In this document: positions 12,191 through 20,700 of the stretch, piece after piece
How the letters are laid out: every line of letters begins with the position of its first letter
Numbering within the stretch: the first letter of the stretch is position 1
The notes under the pieces: generated by a model
What the model saw: the letters and a program-made list of their open reading frames with translations, nothing else
What the model was told of the DNA's origin: nothing
The model's database searches: none
Virus record (IMG/VR): IMGVR_UViG_3300025652_000095
Span: 1 to 53,513 of that record
Direction: 5' to 3' (one strand)
Origin: a virus
DNA: 53,513 nucleotides
Made by a program: the position numbers and the translations under genes

Positions 12191-15100
12191 TTATGTTGTT
12201 AAATCAAATATACATTCTATAGTTACGTTGTAACCTGCGTCAGTATCATTAGTAGGGTCAATTCTTACAGCCATAGCCTCTCCTTGAGAAAAAGAGTTAG
12301 TTACGCTAGTCATGTCAAACTCAACAGACGTATTAGCACCGCAAGCTGCAGTTACTGCACCCATAGCAGTACCAACTGTAGCACCGTTAGCTCCTTTATA
12401 CAACTTCATTTCTGTATCACCAGCATCAGCTTCACTTCTAACCCATATCTTGCTTACTGTGCCGTCATAAGGCCAAACAAAAGTTGTATACTCAGGTGTA
12501 TTAGTTGAGGTGTTTTGTTCATTTAAACTACCATTTAAAGGAATGTATCTAGAAAACTCAAAGCTTAATAAAAAACCTGAATGTATAAAGTGATAATGTT
12601 TAGCGTATGTTTGTATTTCTTTACCTTCTATAGATGCTGTACCTGCTGCAGTTCTAGCTATAGTTGTGTCAGATGCGTGTCCAAGTTCTATATTAGTTGT
12701 AACGTTTAAGTTACCAGCTACAGTAGTTAAAGAGCTAGAGCCATTAGCTATGGTAACATCTATCTCGTCTTCGGCATTACCGTCTTCAATCTTCAAACCT
12801 GATACCATCTCACCGTCATGAGATGCTACTTGAAGAAGAATTTGACCTCCCTGAAAAGGGACGCTTGATTCTTCTATCTTACCTACAATTTGGGCGTATG
12901 TTTGTTTGCTACCATATTGATGTAGACCACTCCAAACTATATCACCCAGCTCTTTATTGTCAGTAGAAACCCCTTGTCTGTAAAACTCTAATTGTGGAGC
13001 TGCTGCTGTAACCGTATTGGATTGTTGGTTTATTGTAATTTTAGGTTTATCATCTTGAGTGCTGATTATCGTGAGTTCAGCATTTTCATCAAACGTAGCT
13101 AAACTAGTGTAAGACTGCGCTCCAGATTGATAATGCTCCCAATGAAATTTATTAGCTGTATTTCCATCGGTGTCAATTCTAAAGTACATATCTTTATCAG
13201 TACTTATTTGTAAGTCAGTATCTGCAAATGCTTGTAGTTTATTTGAATATATACCAGCAGTTCCGTTAACATCTAACCTTCCTGATATACTAGTTACAGA
13301 AGAAATACCATTACCTATAGTAACATCTACTTCGTCTTCTACGCTACCATCTTCAATTATTAAACCATCTACAAGCTCTGCGTCATGAGAAGCAATTTTA
13401 AATCTTATTTTACCACCTTCTGTTCCTGCACCTGATTCTTCAGTACTTCCTATTATTTGGGCGTAAATAGTTTCACTACCACCACTATCCCTAGCTCTAA
13501 AATCAAGTCTACCTATATCTGCATTATCAACAATTAATGAGTTTCTAAAAAAATCAAAAATAGGAGGGCCGTATGTAGTATTTTGTGAACTCTGCTGCAA
13601 GGAGATAGCAGGTTGAGCTAATTGACTTCCGTACATAGTCATGACACCAGCTTCACTTATAACAATTATATCGTCATCTCCACCCGAACCAGCTTTCTTT
13701 ATCTTTAACTCTCCGCTAGCATTGTTATTGCCATCTACGATAAGATTTATATCGTTTTGACTTCTTATTTCTATGTCACCATCAGTTCCATAACTCCATA
13801 AACGATTAGAGTATATAGTGCTAGAAGTTTCTAAAGAACCCGTTAAAGTTGTGACACCTGTTCCAAATGTTAAAACTGAAGCTGAACTAGTACCGTTAAT
13901 TTGATTCCCTTTGACGGTTAAATCTCCTTCAATGACTAAATCTCCATCCTGGTTTAAGTTAGCTATTTCTGTAAAAGAACCATAAGCACCACCATCTCTA
14001 AAAGAAAATGATTGAGCAGTTTCATCATCATCAGAGTCTAACTTAAAGGTCATACTACCATCAGTAGTAAGGGTAGCATCTCCATCTTGCGCACCAAATT
14101 TAAAAGTACCACCTGGCTGAACTAAAAAGTAAGCGGTGTCAGTATCAGCTCCTGGAGTAGAGGCTGCAGCTATACTTGTAGGACCGTATTCAGAAGCAAT
14201 CCTAAGATGATTGTCATAACCTAAATTGCTATCTGCTAACTGTATAAAAGCCCTTCTAGTTGTAGTTTGACTTAGACTTATAAAGGGGCTTGCACTAGCA
14301 CTAGTAGTTTTTATATTTAGAGTACCCTCTATATCTTTGTTACCAGTTGTAAGAGCATCTGCAGTTGAAGCATTTCCTGTAACATTACCTGTAACACTAG
14401 CGTTTAATGTATTAGCTACTGCTGTATTACCTGAGCTGTCAAAAGTTATACAAACTGTACCGTCATCATCTTTTATTTCATTTCCACTAATCGTTAAGTC
14501 TCCATCTATTTGCAAATTACCTGATTCATCAAGATTTGCAATTTCAGTAGACCCACCTGAAGTTCCCCCATTGTGAAATGTAAAAGACTGACCAGTTTCA
14601 TTATCAGGCATATCTATAATAAACTTCATCTCACCTTTACTCTGTATCGTAAAGTCGTCTCCTTCACTAGCTATATTTCTTAAAAAAGTAGTAGTCTGGT
14701 TTTGTAAGGCATAATTTACTTGGTCTAAAAAATTAACAGCTTGAGAGGCGTTAAAAGAATTACCCATAAAAAAAGTACCGCTATTCAGATTAGGAATATC
14801 ATTAGTTCTACCAATAGCAGAAACTAAAAGCCCTTGACATGTACTTCCGTTAGTCTTTAAAACAATACCTACATTTTGTATTTTACTAGAAGACCCTAAA
14901 GGTTTGTATTGAGATAAGCTACCATCATTCCGTATATACAAATTATCACCTACAGCTAAAGAAGTAAATCCAGAAATGTTTGTGTTGTATATACCAGATA
15001 CTACAGCAAAGTTGTCTTTAGTAGAAGTAGTATTCATTTCTGCATGAGCTATACCTATACAAGGCATTTTTGCAGAATCATCAGCATCACAAACACCAAC

Positions 15101-16375
15101 AAGTATTCTGTTACTACCACCTATCTCACCTTTACTGTATAATGGTTGACCTGCAGATATTGTAGAGCCTTCATCATTTCGTACTTGTATATGTATCTTC
15201 TCTCCATGCCCCCATACAGCATCGCCATCATTCATTACCAACACCTCAGTTTCTCCTGGAGTGTCACTAGATAAGTTAAGATGGTTTATAGTAGCAGTAG
15301 ATTGTATATCGTTATCCCACCTATAATGCTCTTCAGCTACAAAGTTAGTTGCTGCGTCATGGTCAACGACAAAATCCATATTACCGTTGGCATCATCGTA
15401 TGTAATAGCAATACCAGTTTTAGTTCCACCTGTTGCCACAAGAGGACCTGCAATATCTTGTATTTCCTCTACTGTTTGGTCGGCTGTAGCGTTAACCTCT
15501 ACTCCATCAAGCTTAGACTCTATTGCATCAAGGTCAACAGCCTGCGTTACAGTTAAGTGCCCGACCTTAGTAGAATCCGCAGATGGGTAGCTTACTTTAG
15601 CTGTATTAGCAGCTACATCAGTCGCTATATCTATTCCGTCTACTGTTCCACTTATTGTAAAATTACCAGATTGGTCTACGCCTCCTACTATAGAGCCGCT
15701 TGTGTTTACAAACTTTAAGTCTGTATGAAACTTAAGGTGCATTTCGTCTGAGTCAGGCCCTTCAAACTTTCCAGGGCTTGCACCTCTTGCTTTATAATTA
15801 ACAGCAGAAACGTCACCAGTTATTTGAGGATTGTCTACTATTACTGTACCATCTACAGAGTTTAAAGAAAAGTCAGTAGTGACTAAGGTGTAGTTTTGAA
15901 TTAAAGAAGAGTCTATTGTACCAGGGGCTATACTAGCTCTAGTAATAATACCAGACTCAATAAGTTCTTCGTTTATCGCGTTAGGAGCTATATGGGCAGA
16001 TGTAACTGCGTCATCCGCTATCTTAGCAGACGTAACAGCGTCATTTCCTATCTTGGTTGTGTCTATACCTAGGTCGGGAATAGCTGCACCATAAACAGAA
16101 TTAGGCCCAAGCTTGTCAGCAGTAACACTATCATCAGCAAGCTTTGCAGTAGACACAGCACCATTCTGTATGTTAGAAGTGGTTATTACATCGTTGCCTG
16201 CTATTGTTCCTTGTATACCTTGTGCACCTGTAGGACCAGCCTCTCCGCTAGCTACAAACTTAATTACAGGACTAACAGAGCCAGTCCCAGATACAGAACC
16301 AGCTTCGTTTACTGTAATATTTACAGTAGGTGTGGACTTAGCTTGTAGACTTAAGTTAACTACTGAACTAGCCAT
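12191..16375 (-). CDS. Main tail fibre, modular with collagen-like and repeated segments
   Basis: A 1394-residue fibre. The N-terminus (1-45) is a beta segment for attachment, followed by a short collagen-like stretch (GEAGPTGAQGIQG, about 48-60). Degenerate repeats come next (NAVTSAKIADDAVTSAHIAPN and similar, about 65-150), typical of trimeric fibre shafts. A mid region holds the common fibre motif with GDNLYIRNDG. After that, large modules recur, each with an IYSN start, YAQI-G...EES, G.I...ASHDAE, GL.IEDG..EDE and DVTI.NG. The C-terminal 120 residues form a head domain shared with the 221-residue protein. It probably binds the host surface. It starts exactly at the stop of the adaptor gene at 16375, suggesting coupled synthesis of adaptor and fibre. 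Confidence 0.85.
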   Translation of the reverse strand: MASSVVNLSLQAKSTPTVNITVNEAGSVSGTGSVSPVIKFVASGEAGPTGAQGIQGTIAGNDVITTSNIQNGAVSTAKLADDSVTADKLGPNSVYGAAIPDLGIDTTKIGNDAVTSAKIADDAVTSAHIAPNAINEELIESGIITRASIAPGTIDSSLIQNYTLVTTDFSLNSVDGTVIVDNPQITGDVSAVNYKARGASPGKFEGPDSDEMHLKFHTDLKFVNTSGSIVGGVDQSGNFTISGTVDGIDIATDVAANTAKVSYPSADSTKVGHLTVTQAVDLDAIESKLDGVEVNATADQTVEEIQDIAGPLVATGGTKTGIAITYDDANGNMDFVVDHDAATNFVAEEHYRWDNDIQSTATINHLNLSSDTPGETEVLVMNDGDAVWGHGEKIHIQVRNDEGSTISAGQPLYSKGEIGGSNRILVGVCDADDSAKMPCIGIAHAEMNTTSTKDNFAVVSGIYNTNISGFTSLAVGDNLYIRNDGSLSQYKPLGSSSKIQNVGIVLKTNGSTCQGLLVSAIGRTNDIPNLNSGTFFMGNSFNASQAVNFLDQVNYALQNQTTTFLRNIASEGDDFTIQSKGEMKFIIDMPDNETGQSFTFHNGGTSGGSTEIANLDESGNLQIDGDLTISGNEIKDDDGTVCITFDSSGNTAVANTLNASVTGNVTGNASTADALTTGNKDIEGTLNIKTTSASASPFISLSQTTTRRAFIQLADSNLGYDNHLRIASEYGPTSIAAASTPGADTDTAYFLVQPGGTFKFGAQDGDATLTTDGSMTFKLDSDDDETAQSFSFRDGGAYGSFTEIANLNQDGDLVIEGDLTVKGNQINGTSSASVLTFGTGVTTLTGSLETSSTIYSNRLWSYGTDGDIEIRSQNDINLIVDGNNNASGELKIKKAGSGGDDDIIVISEAGVMTMYGSQLAQPAISLQQSSQNTTYGPPIFDFFRNSLIVDNADIGRLDFRARDSGGSETIYAQIIGSTEESGAGTEGGKIRFKIASHDAELVDGLIIEDGSVEDEVDVTIGNGISSVTSISGRLDVNGTAGIYSNKLQAFADTDLQISTDKDMYFRIDTDGNTANKFHWEHYQSGAQSYTSLATFDENAELTIISTQDDKPKITINQQSNTVTAAAPQLEFYRQGVSTDNKELGDIVWSGLHQYGSKQTYAQIVGKIEESSVPFQGGQILLQVASHDGEMVSGLKIEDGNAEDEIDVTIANGSSSLTTVAGNLNVTTNIELGHASDTTIARTAAGTASIEGKEIQTYAKHYHFIHSGFLLSFEFSRYIPLNGSLNEQNTSTNTPEYTTFVWPYDGTVSKIWVRSEADAGDTEMKLYKGANGATVGTAMGAVTAACGANTSVEFDMTSVTNSFSQGEAMAVRIDPTNDTDAGYNVTIECIFDLTT

Positions 16376-16767
16376 TATATATCAACTACTTTAAACTTAC
16401 CTACCATTACAGTATTAGTTACTGCGTCTAATGCATGACTTACAACAAGCTTGTACTTGTATGAGCCGCTTCTTATAGTCATGCTACTAGCGGCTACGTT
16501 TATAGTTAAGACCCCTGTTGCCGCCCCTACTGTAATAGTGTCATTAACTTCAGGAGAAGAACCAGTGTTAGATATAAAAGCTAATACTTTTACGTCGCTA
16601 CTATCGTATATCTCAAACTTAGCTACATAAGCATTAGCATCAGTACCCTGTAATAGGTATATAGAGCCGTCTGCTTGCGTTAAAGTAGTTTGTAGATAGA
16701 ATGAATCATTACGTCTTGCAGTAACGTCTACAATAGAGGCTACGTCTGCGGATACTTTTGTTGCCAT
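16375..16767 (-). CDS. Fibre adaptor-type protein, paralogue 2
   Basis: A 130-residue beta-rich protein, paralogue of those at 11163 and 24664. Landmarks are DVTARRNDSFYLQTTL at residues 13-28, YVAKFEIYDSS in the middle, GVLTINVAASSM and the closing SGSYKYKLVVS...VGKFKVVD. This is the outline of a BppU-like tail adaptor. It is immediately followed by the 1394-residue fibre, whose start overlaps its stop, so it most likely anchors that fibre. A weak -7-like box (TATCTTTA on the - strand, 16786-16793) lies just upstream. Confidence 0.65.
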   Translation of the reverse strand: MATKVSADVASIVDVTARRNDSFYLQTTLTQADGSIYLLQGTDANAYVAKFEIYDSSDVKVLAFISNTGSSPEVNDTITVGAATGVLTINVAASSMTIRSGSYKYKLVVSHALDAVTNTVMVGKFKVVDI

Positions 16768-16801
16768 TTTTTATATATTATTTAGTAAAGATAGTAAATT
16801 A

Positions 16802-17743
16802 TTAAATCCCTAAAATTGAATCTACGTTAGTAGTTTCTTTAGAAAATAAATACATATTATAACTTACTCCAGGTTCAAGAACTTCAAAGTCCCCTCCAAA
16901 TTCACCGTAGTAATCTTGATTAAATGCGTTGTCTTTTTTTATTATGTAAAACAATCTAGTGTTCAGCCAAGGAGAATATGGGTTATCAGTAAAGTCTTTA
17001 GTCAAATAATCTTGAAATAAAACTTTTATACTAAGCGGAGTTATGCTTGGCACACCTATACTATATAGAGTTGGTGTGTTATTAGATAATACTGAAGCTG
17101 TATCAGGGAGAAGTACATCCCACTTAAAGTCATCAAATTTAACGATAGGACTATATTGAAATCCTTCTAATTTCATGTGAACAGCTTTTTTTAATTTAAA
17201 GTCATAACCAAGTCCGTGGTCTAGGTGCTTAATAACTTCATAGTCGTAATCTAAATACGTAGAATAATTTAAAGTTTGCCCTAGTCTAACTAAAGCAATA
17301 AACTCTCCCACCCTATCAAGTAAAGGTTCAGTATCATGCAAGTTTTCATAGAAATTGTTCTCCATAAAATGCTTTAAACTATATACGTTTTTATAGTCTA
17401 GGAGCTCTCCTTTAGTGCTTCCTGTGCTAGATACAATTTTAGTAATATCAAAAGGCACGCTAAAACTAGTCCATCCAGGGTAATAAGATTTAGAAAAAAA
17501 AGTTTGCGAAGAAAAGAAAGGCTCTCTAAAGCTAATAGATGATGCTTTTACGTAAGAGCTTTTGTTAGTTAGGTTTATTTTTTTACTAACTACACTTGCC
17601 TTTTGCCTCAGCTTAGAACTTGTTTTAGAACTACTAAAACCTTTGCTAAAAGAAAAAGCATTAATGTATCTTTTTGATAAAAAATGTTTTTTAATGTTTA
17701 AGCTTTTTATTGCCAAATGCAATATTTTACTTACTATATTCAT
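16802..17743 (-). CDS. Virion surface protein with GW-PF module
   Basis: A 313-residue protein of unknown family. The first 75 residues are unusually basic and Ser/Lys-rich (KGFSSSKTSSKLRQKASVVS). Then comes PGWTSFSVPFDITKIVS around W91, clearly like the GWYMFSLPFNISSL module of the protein encoded at 18482, and later GVSYNMYLFS near the C-terminus. The upstream frame allows starts at 17800, but the ATG at 17743 (MNIVSKILH) limits the overlap with the preceding gene to 17 nt and has an A-rich context, so I chose it. Probably part of the host-recognition structure. Confidence 0.55.
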   Translation of the reverse strand: MNIVSKILHLAIKSLNIKKHFLSKRYINAFSFSKGFSSSKTSSKLRQKASVVSKKINLTNKSSYVKASSISFREPFFSSQTFFSKSYYPGWTSFSVPFDITKIVSSTGSTKGELLDYKNVYSLKHFMENNFYENLHDTEPLLDRVGEFIALVRLGQTLNYSTYLDYDYEVIKHLDHGLGYDFKLKKAVHMKLEGFQYSPIVKFDDFKWDVLLPDTASVLSNNTPTLYSIGVPSITPLSIKVLFQDYLTKDFTDNPYSPWLNTRLFYIIKKDNAFNQDYYGEFGGDFEVLEPGVSYNMYLFSKETTNVDSILGI

Positions 17744-18485
17744 AGTACAAAGGATTAAAATCTTTATTGAACTGTTCAAGTATTCGTGGGGAGGCAGCAA
17801 TTAAATTGATACTAGCTACTAAGTTGTCACTAAGCACGCCCATTATTAATGGATATTCTTTTTGATAATAAGTATTGTAATAAAAACTAAAAATTTGTTC
17901 GCTACTGTTAAAACCTGTTTTTTCTACAACTGTAGTGTCATTTATTGGTAAACGCAATTCAAAAGTACTTTTATCCTCCATGTCAAAACCTATTTGTGGT
18001 TTGGTTTCTCCAAACAAAACTCCTTGACTATCTTTAAATCGGAATGTAAACTCAGTTGTTTTTTTATTCGCAGATAAAAGATTATAGTATGTGTCTTTGT
18101 AATCGCTAGATAGTTTTTCGCCAATTAAATTATCATAATCATTTTGTAAAAAACTTACAAAAAACTCGTTTACTGATATGGCGCGCATAGCTTTAATAAG
18201 CTCATCGTTAGCGTTTTTATATATTAAACTGTAGACTTTAAGCTTGACCCGTGTAGCAGTTATATTTTCTATTAAAATATTATTTAAAAAATTATACAAA
18301 ACATCTATAAAGGCTAAAGCACAAGATGCTTCTGTAACTAACGTATTGTCGTTTATAAAAAGAGCCTTGTTAGGCATTAGTAAATCAGAAAAATCTACAT
18401 TTGGATTTAGTACATGCAATTTTTTGTTTTGCAACTGTATGTGTGATTCTCTAGCGATTTGTTTTTTTAACTTACTTACTCTCAT
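17727..18485 (-). CDS. Hypothetical fibre-region protein
   Basis: A 252-residue protein with no recognised family. The first 30 residues are basic (MRVSKLKKQIARESHIQLQN), the middle mostly helical, and residues 150-200 beta-rich (TEFTFRFKDSQGVLFGETKP). It overlaps its neighbours by 4 and 17 nt, so it is translated with the two GW-module proteins. Context suggests a structural or assembly role in the tail-fibre complex. Confidence 0.55.
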   Translation of the reverse strand: MRVSKLKKQIARESHIQLQNKKLHVLNPNVDFSDLLMPNKALFINDNTLVTEASCALAFIDVLYNFLNNILIENITATRVKLKVYSLIYKNANDELIKAMRAISVNEFFVSFLQNDYDNLIGEKLSSDYKDTYYNLLSANKKTTEFTFRFKDSQGVLFGETKPQIGFDMEDKSTFELRLPINDTTVVEKTGFNSSEQIFSFYYNTYYQKEYPLIMGVLSDNLVASINLIAASPRILEQFNKDFNPLYYEYSK

Positions 18486-20074
18486 GCCCCTGCTATAAAT
18501 TTAACGTCATAATAACTTTTTGTAGTCTTCATTTTTATTTGATATGATTGACCAGGCGTAAAATGTCCAATACCATCATACCCAAATTCAGGTAAATAAG
18601 CAGAGCCTTTATAATCTTTTACTATAACTACATCATCTATAATAGATTCTAAAGCAAGAAATATATTTAGTTTCTCTGTTAATGGAAACCTTATAATACC
18701 CCAGCCACTTGGAATTTTTACGATTGAATCATACTCTAATGTACCTATATTATTAGTGCATAAAACATTATAATCAGGCGTAGCATGAAAAGTAATAGTA
18801 AACGCAGAACTACTTTTAATTTGATAACCTTCATGTTTTGACACAAAGTCTAAACCAAAATAATTAAATTCAGGCACTTCGACTTCTCCAGCATAATCTT
18901 TAACAATTATTACTGCATCATCTGAATAAGGGCCAGCCAACAAAGTATTCATAGGTATAGAGTTATAAGTTTCACCAAATTGGGTAGCTGAAATAAAGTC
19001 AGAAGCAGAGAAAGTCGTATCTTGGTTATTATAAGTAATTTTAGTTAGCGAAGAAATATTAAAAGGTAAAGAAAACATATACCAACCTACAGGAAAAGAC
19101 ATTTCAAAAACCTCTTCAGGAGCTTCAATATTACAAGTAGACGTACTAGCAAATATATTAGGCAAGTTAATATTTCCTCTAGAACAAAAATTTTCGCCAA
19201 TTATAGGGTCAGCTTTAAATTCAGTTGCTATATTGAAGCCAGAAACGTCTGAAAGTATATGTTCTACTACTGAAAACTTTTTAGCTGCAAAGTATGCAAA
19301 ATTTATATCTAATTCCTCTGTAGCTTTGTAATATTCAGATGTTTGTGGAGAAACTAATCTATCATATCTAGTTAATCCCGAGTTATAAGGAACTTTCCTA
19401 TAAGCTAAAACGTTGTAAACATCTGCTTTGGACGCAGTAAAAACACCACCTGTAACAGGGTTTGCATAAAATGCTAAGTTTCTAACATGACTACTACCAG
19501 TCCAGTGTCTCAAGTTTGTATTTAAAGAAACTTTACCTGTGTCAAATAATACAGTTTTAAAGTTTGAATAAATATCTGCGGGCATTGGTAAGTAATCAGA
19601 AAATACATTACCCTCTACAGAATAAGATAGGTTTCCCACATTTGTTTCTAGGTCATTCCACGAAGAAAGTTGCTCAAAATTCGTAAATATATAAGCTTCA
19701 TTATTTTCTACATGAAAACAATATCCGCCAAGCTCAGGATATTCAAGTCCTTTCTGTACAAAAGAATTAGTTTCTAAAAACTCATTAGTAACCATTGGTA
19801 GAGATAAGTACGAAAATCCCTGTATACTACCAAAATCGTTAAATAGAAAGCCAGAAGCAGTAAGTGACTCTAGTCTTGTAGGTACTTCCCAGTCTCCAAA
19901 ACCCATAACAGAGTATGTGTCAGTAATATAATTTCTAGCTTGTTCAGTAGTTTTAACTGAAACGTTCGGAGCTATTACAATAGTATTTCCACGTATTTTA
20001 ACACTAGGTATATCGCTGTTTATAGAAACAATAAGACCTAAATTTAAATAATTATCGTTTAAACTAAACTTCAT
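18482..20074 (-). CDS. Receptor-binding-type protein with repeated Bacteroidota surface modules
   Basis: A 530-residue protein. Residues 1-300 are a unique beta-rich domain. From about 328 on there are two copies of a module: FPVGWYMFSLPF (W331)...VIIVKDYAGEVEVPEF...HEGYQIK, then IPSGWGIIRFPL (W458)...VVIVKDYKGSAYLPEF...PGQSYQIK. This GW / KD-G / P-E / G-YQIK pattern is familiar from secreted proteins of Bacteroidota, where it forms beta repeats after adhesin domains. Its use by a phage suggests host mimicry or a shared carbohydrate-facing fold; this is inference. Four-base overlap with the next gene. Confidence 0.65.
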   Translation of the reverse strand: MKFSLNDNYLNLGLIVSINSDIPSVKIRGNTIVIAPNVSVKTTEQARNYITDTYSVMGFGDWEVPTRLESLTASGFLFNDFGSIQGFSYLSLPMVTNEFLETNSFVQKGLEYPELGGYCFHVENNEAYIFTNFEQLSSWNDLETNVGNLSYSVEGNVFSDYLPMPADIYSNFKTVLFDTGKVSLNTNLRHWTGSSHVRNLAFYANPVTGGVFTASKADVYNVLAYRKVPYNSGLTRYDRLVSPQTSEYYKATEELDINFAYFAAKKFSVVEHILSDVSGFNIATEFKADPIIGENFCSRGNINLPNIFASTSTCNIEAPEEVFEMSFPVGWYMFSLPFNISSLTKITYNNQDTTFSASDFISATQFGETYNSIPMNTLLAGPYSDDAVIIVKDYAGEVEVPEFNYFGLDFVSKHEGYQIKSSSAFTITFHATPDYNVLCTNNIGTLEYDSIVKIPSGWGIIRFPLTEKLNIFLALESIIDDVVIVKDYKGSAYLPEFGYDGIGHFTPGQSYQIKMKTTKSYYDVKFIAGA

Positions 20075-20075
20075 A

Positions 20076-20699
20076 CTACTGTATATTTACAATACCCCCA
20101 AAAGGAATACCGTTTATGACCATTACCTCTTCAGGAGTTTGCTTGTTATCTATTTCATTAATATTATAAACAAAGTCACCAGTTACATCGTGCGTAAGGC
20201 TTTCGTATACATTAGTGTTAACCGTGTGAAAGTTAATTACCAAACGTGCTCTGTAATAGTCTCTTACTCTTTTGTTTGGAGCAAATAATACTGCAAAATA
20301 TATTACATCTTCAGCTTCTAAGTCAAAAGAATTTCTAAACCTGTAATTATAAGGGCTAGATAACAAGCCATAACTTTCATAGCCGTTGTTACCAGGCTCT
20401 ATAAAATTTTTAATAGAGTACTTTATTTTATTAGCTGGCGTAATTTGCACTAACTCTAAAGAATCTTGATTAACAGTACTGTAAGAAACATATTTATCAG
20501 GTATTGAAAAAGCAAAATCAAAAACATTAGAATACCCTGGATTGATAACATTGTTTGAAACATTCATCATACGCACTTGGTCTATGCGTTGCGTTTGCGT
20601 ACCAGTATTCTTTATGCCCATTATAACCCTAACGCCTTTTAATGTACCACTATGGCTTCCATAAAAATTGCCATCTATATATTCAGGAATTAAAGCCAT
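20076..20699 (-). CDS. Hypothetical beta-rich fibre-region protein
   Basis: A 207-residue protein, beta-rich throughout, with an early segment GTLKGVRVIMGIKNTGTQT that reads like an Ig/choice-of-anchor strand pair (the -NTG- after VIMGIK is common in such domains). No family recognised. It lies 1 nt from the 1083-residue protein and 1 nt from the 530-residue protein, in a block of host-recognition genes. A similar early IKNT strand (LFVIKNTHIS) occurs in the 1083-residue neighbour, so the two may share an attachment domain. Confidence 0.55.
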   Translation of the reverse strand: MALIPEYIDGNFYGSHSGTLKGVRVIMGIKNTGTQTQRIDQVRMMNVSNNVINPGYSNVFDFAFSIPDKYVSYSTVNQDSLELVQITPANKIKYSIKNFIEPGNNGYESYGLLSSPYNYRFRNSFDLEAEDVIYFAVLFAPNKRVRDYYRARLVINFHTVNTNVYESLTHDVTGDFVYNINEIDNKQTPEEVMVINGIPFGGIVNIQ

Positions 20700-20700
20700 T

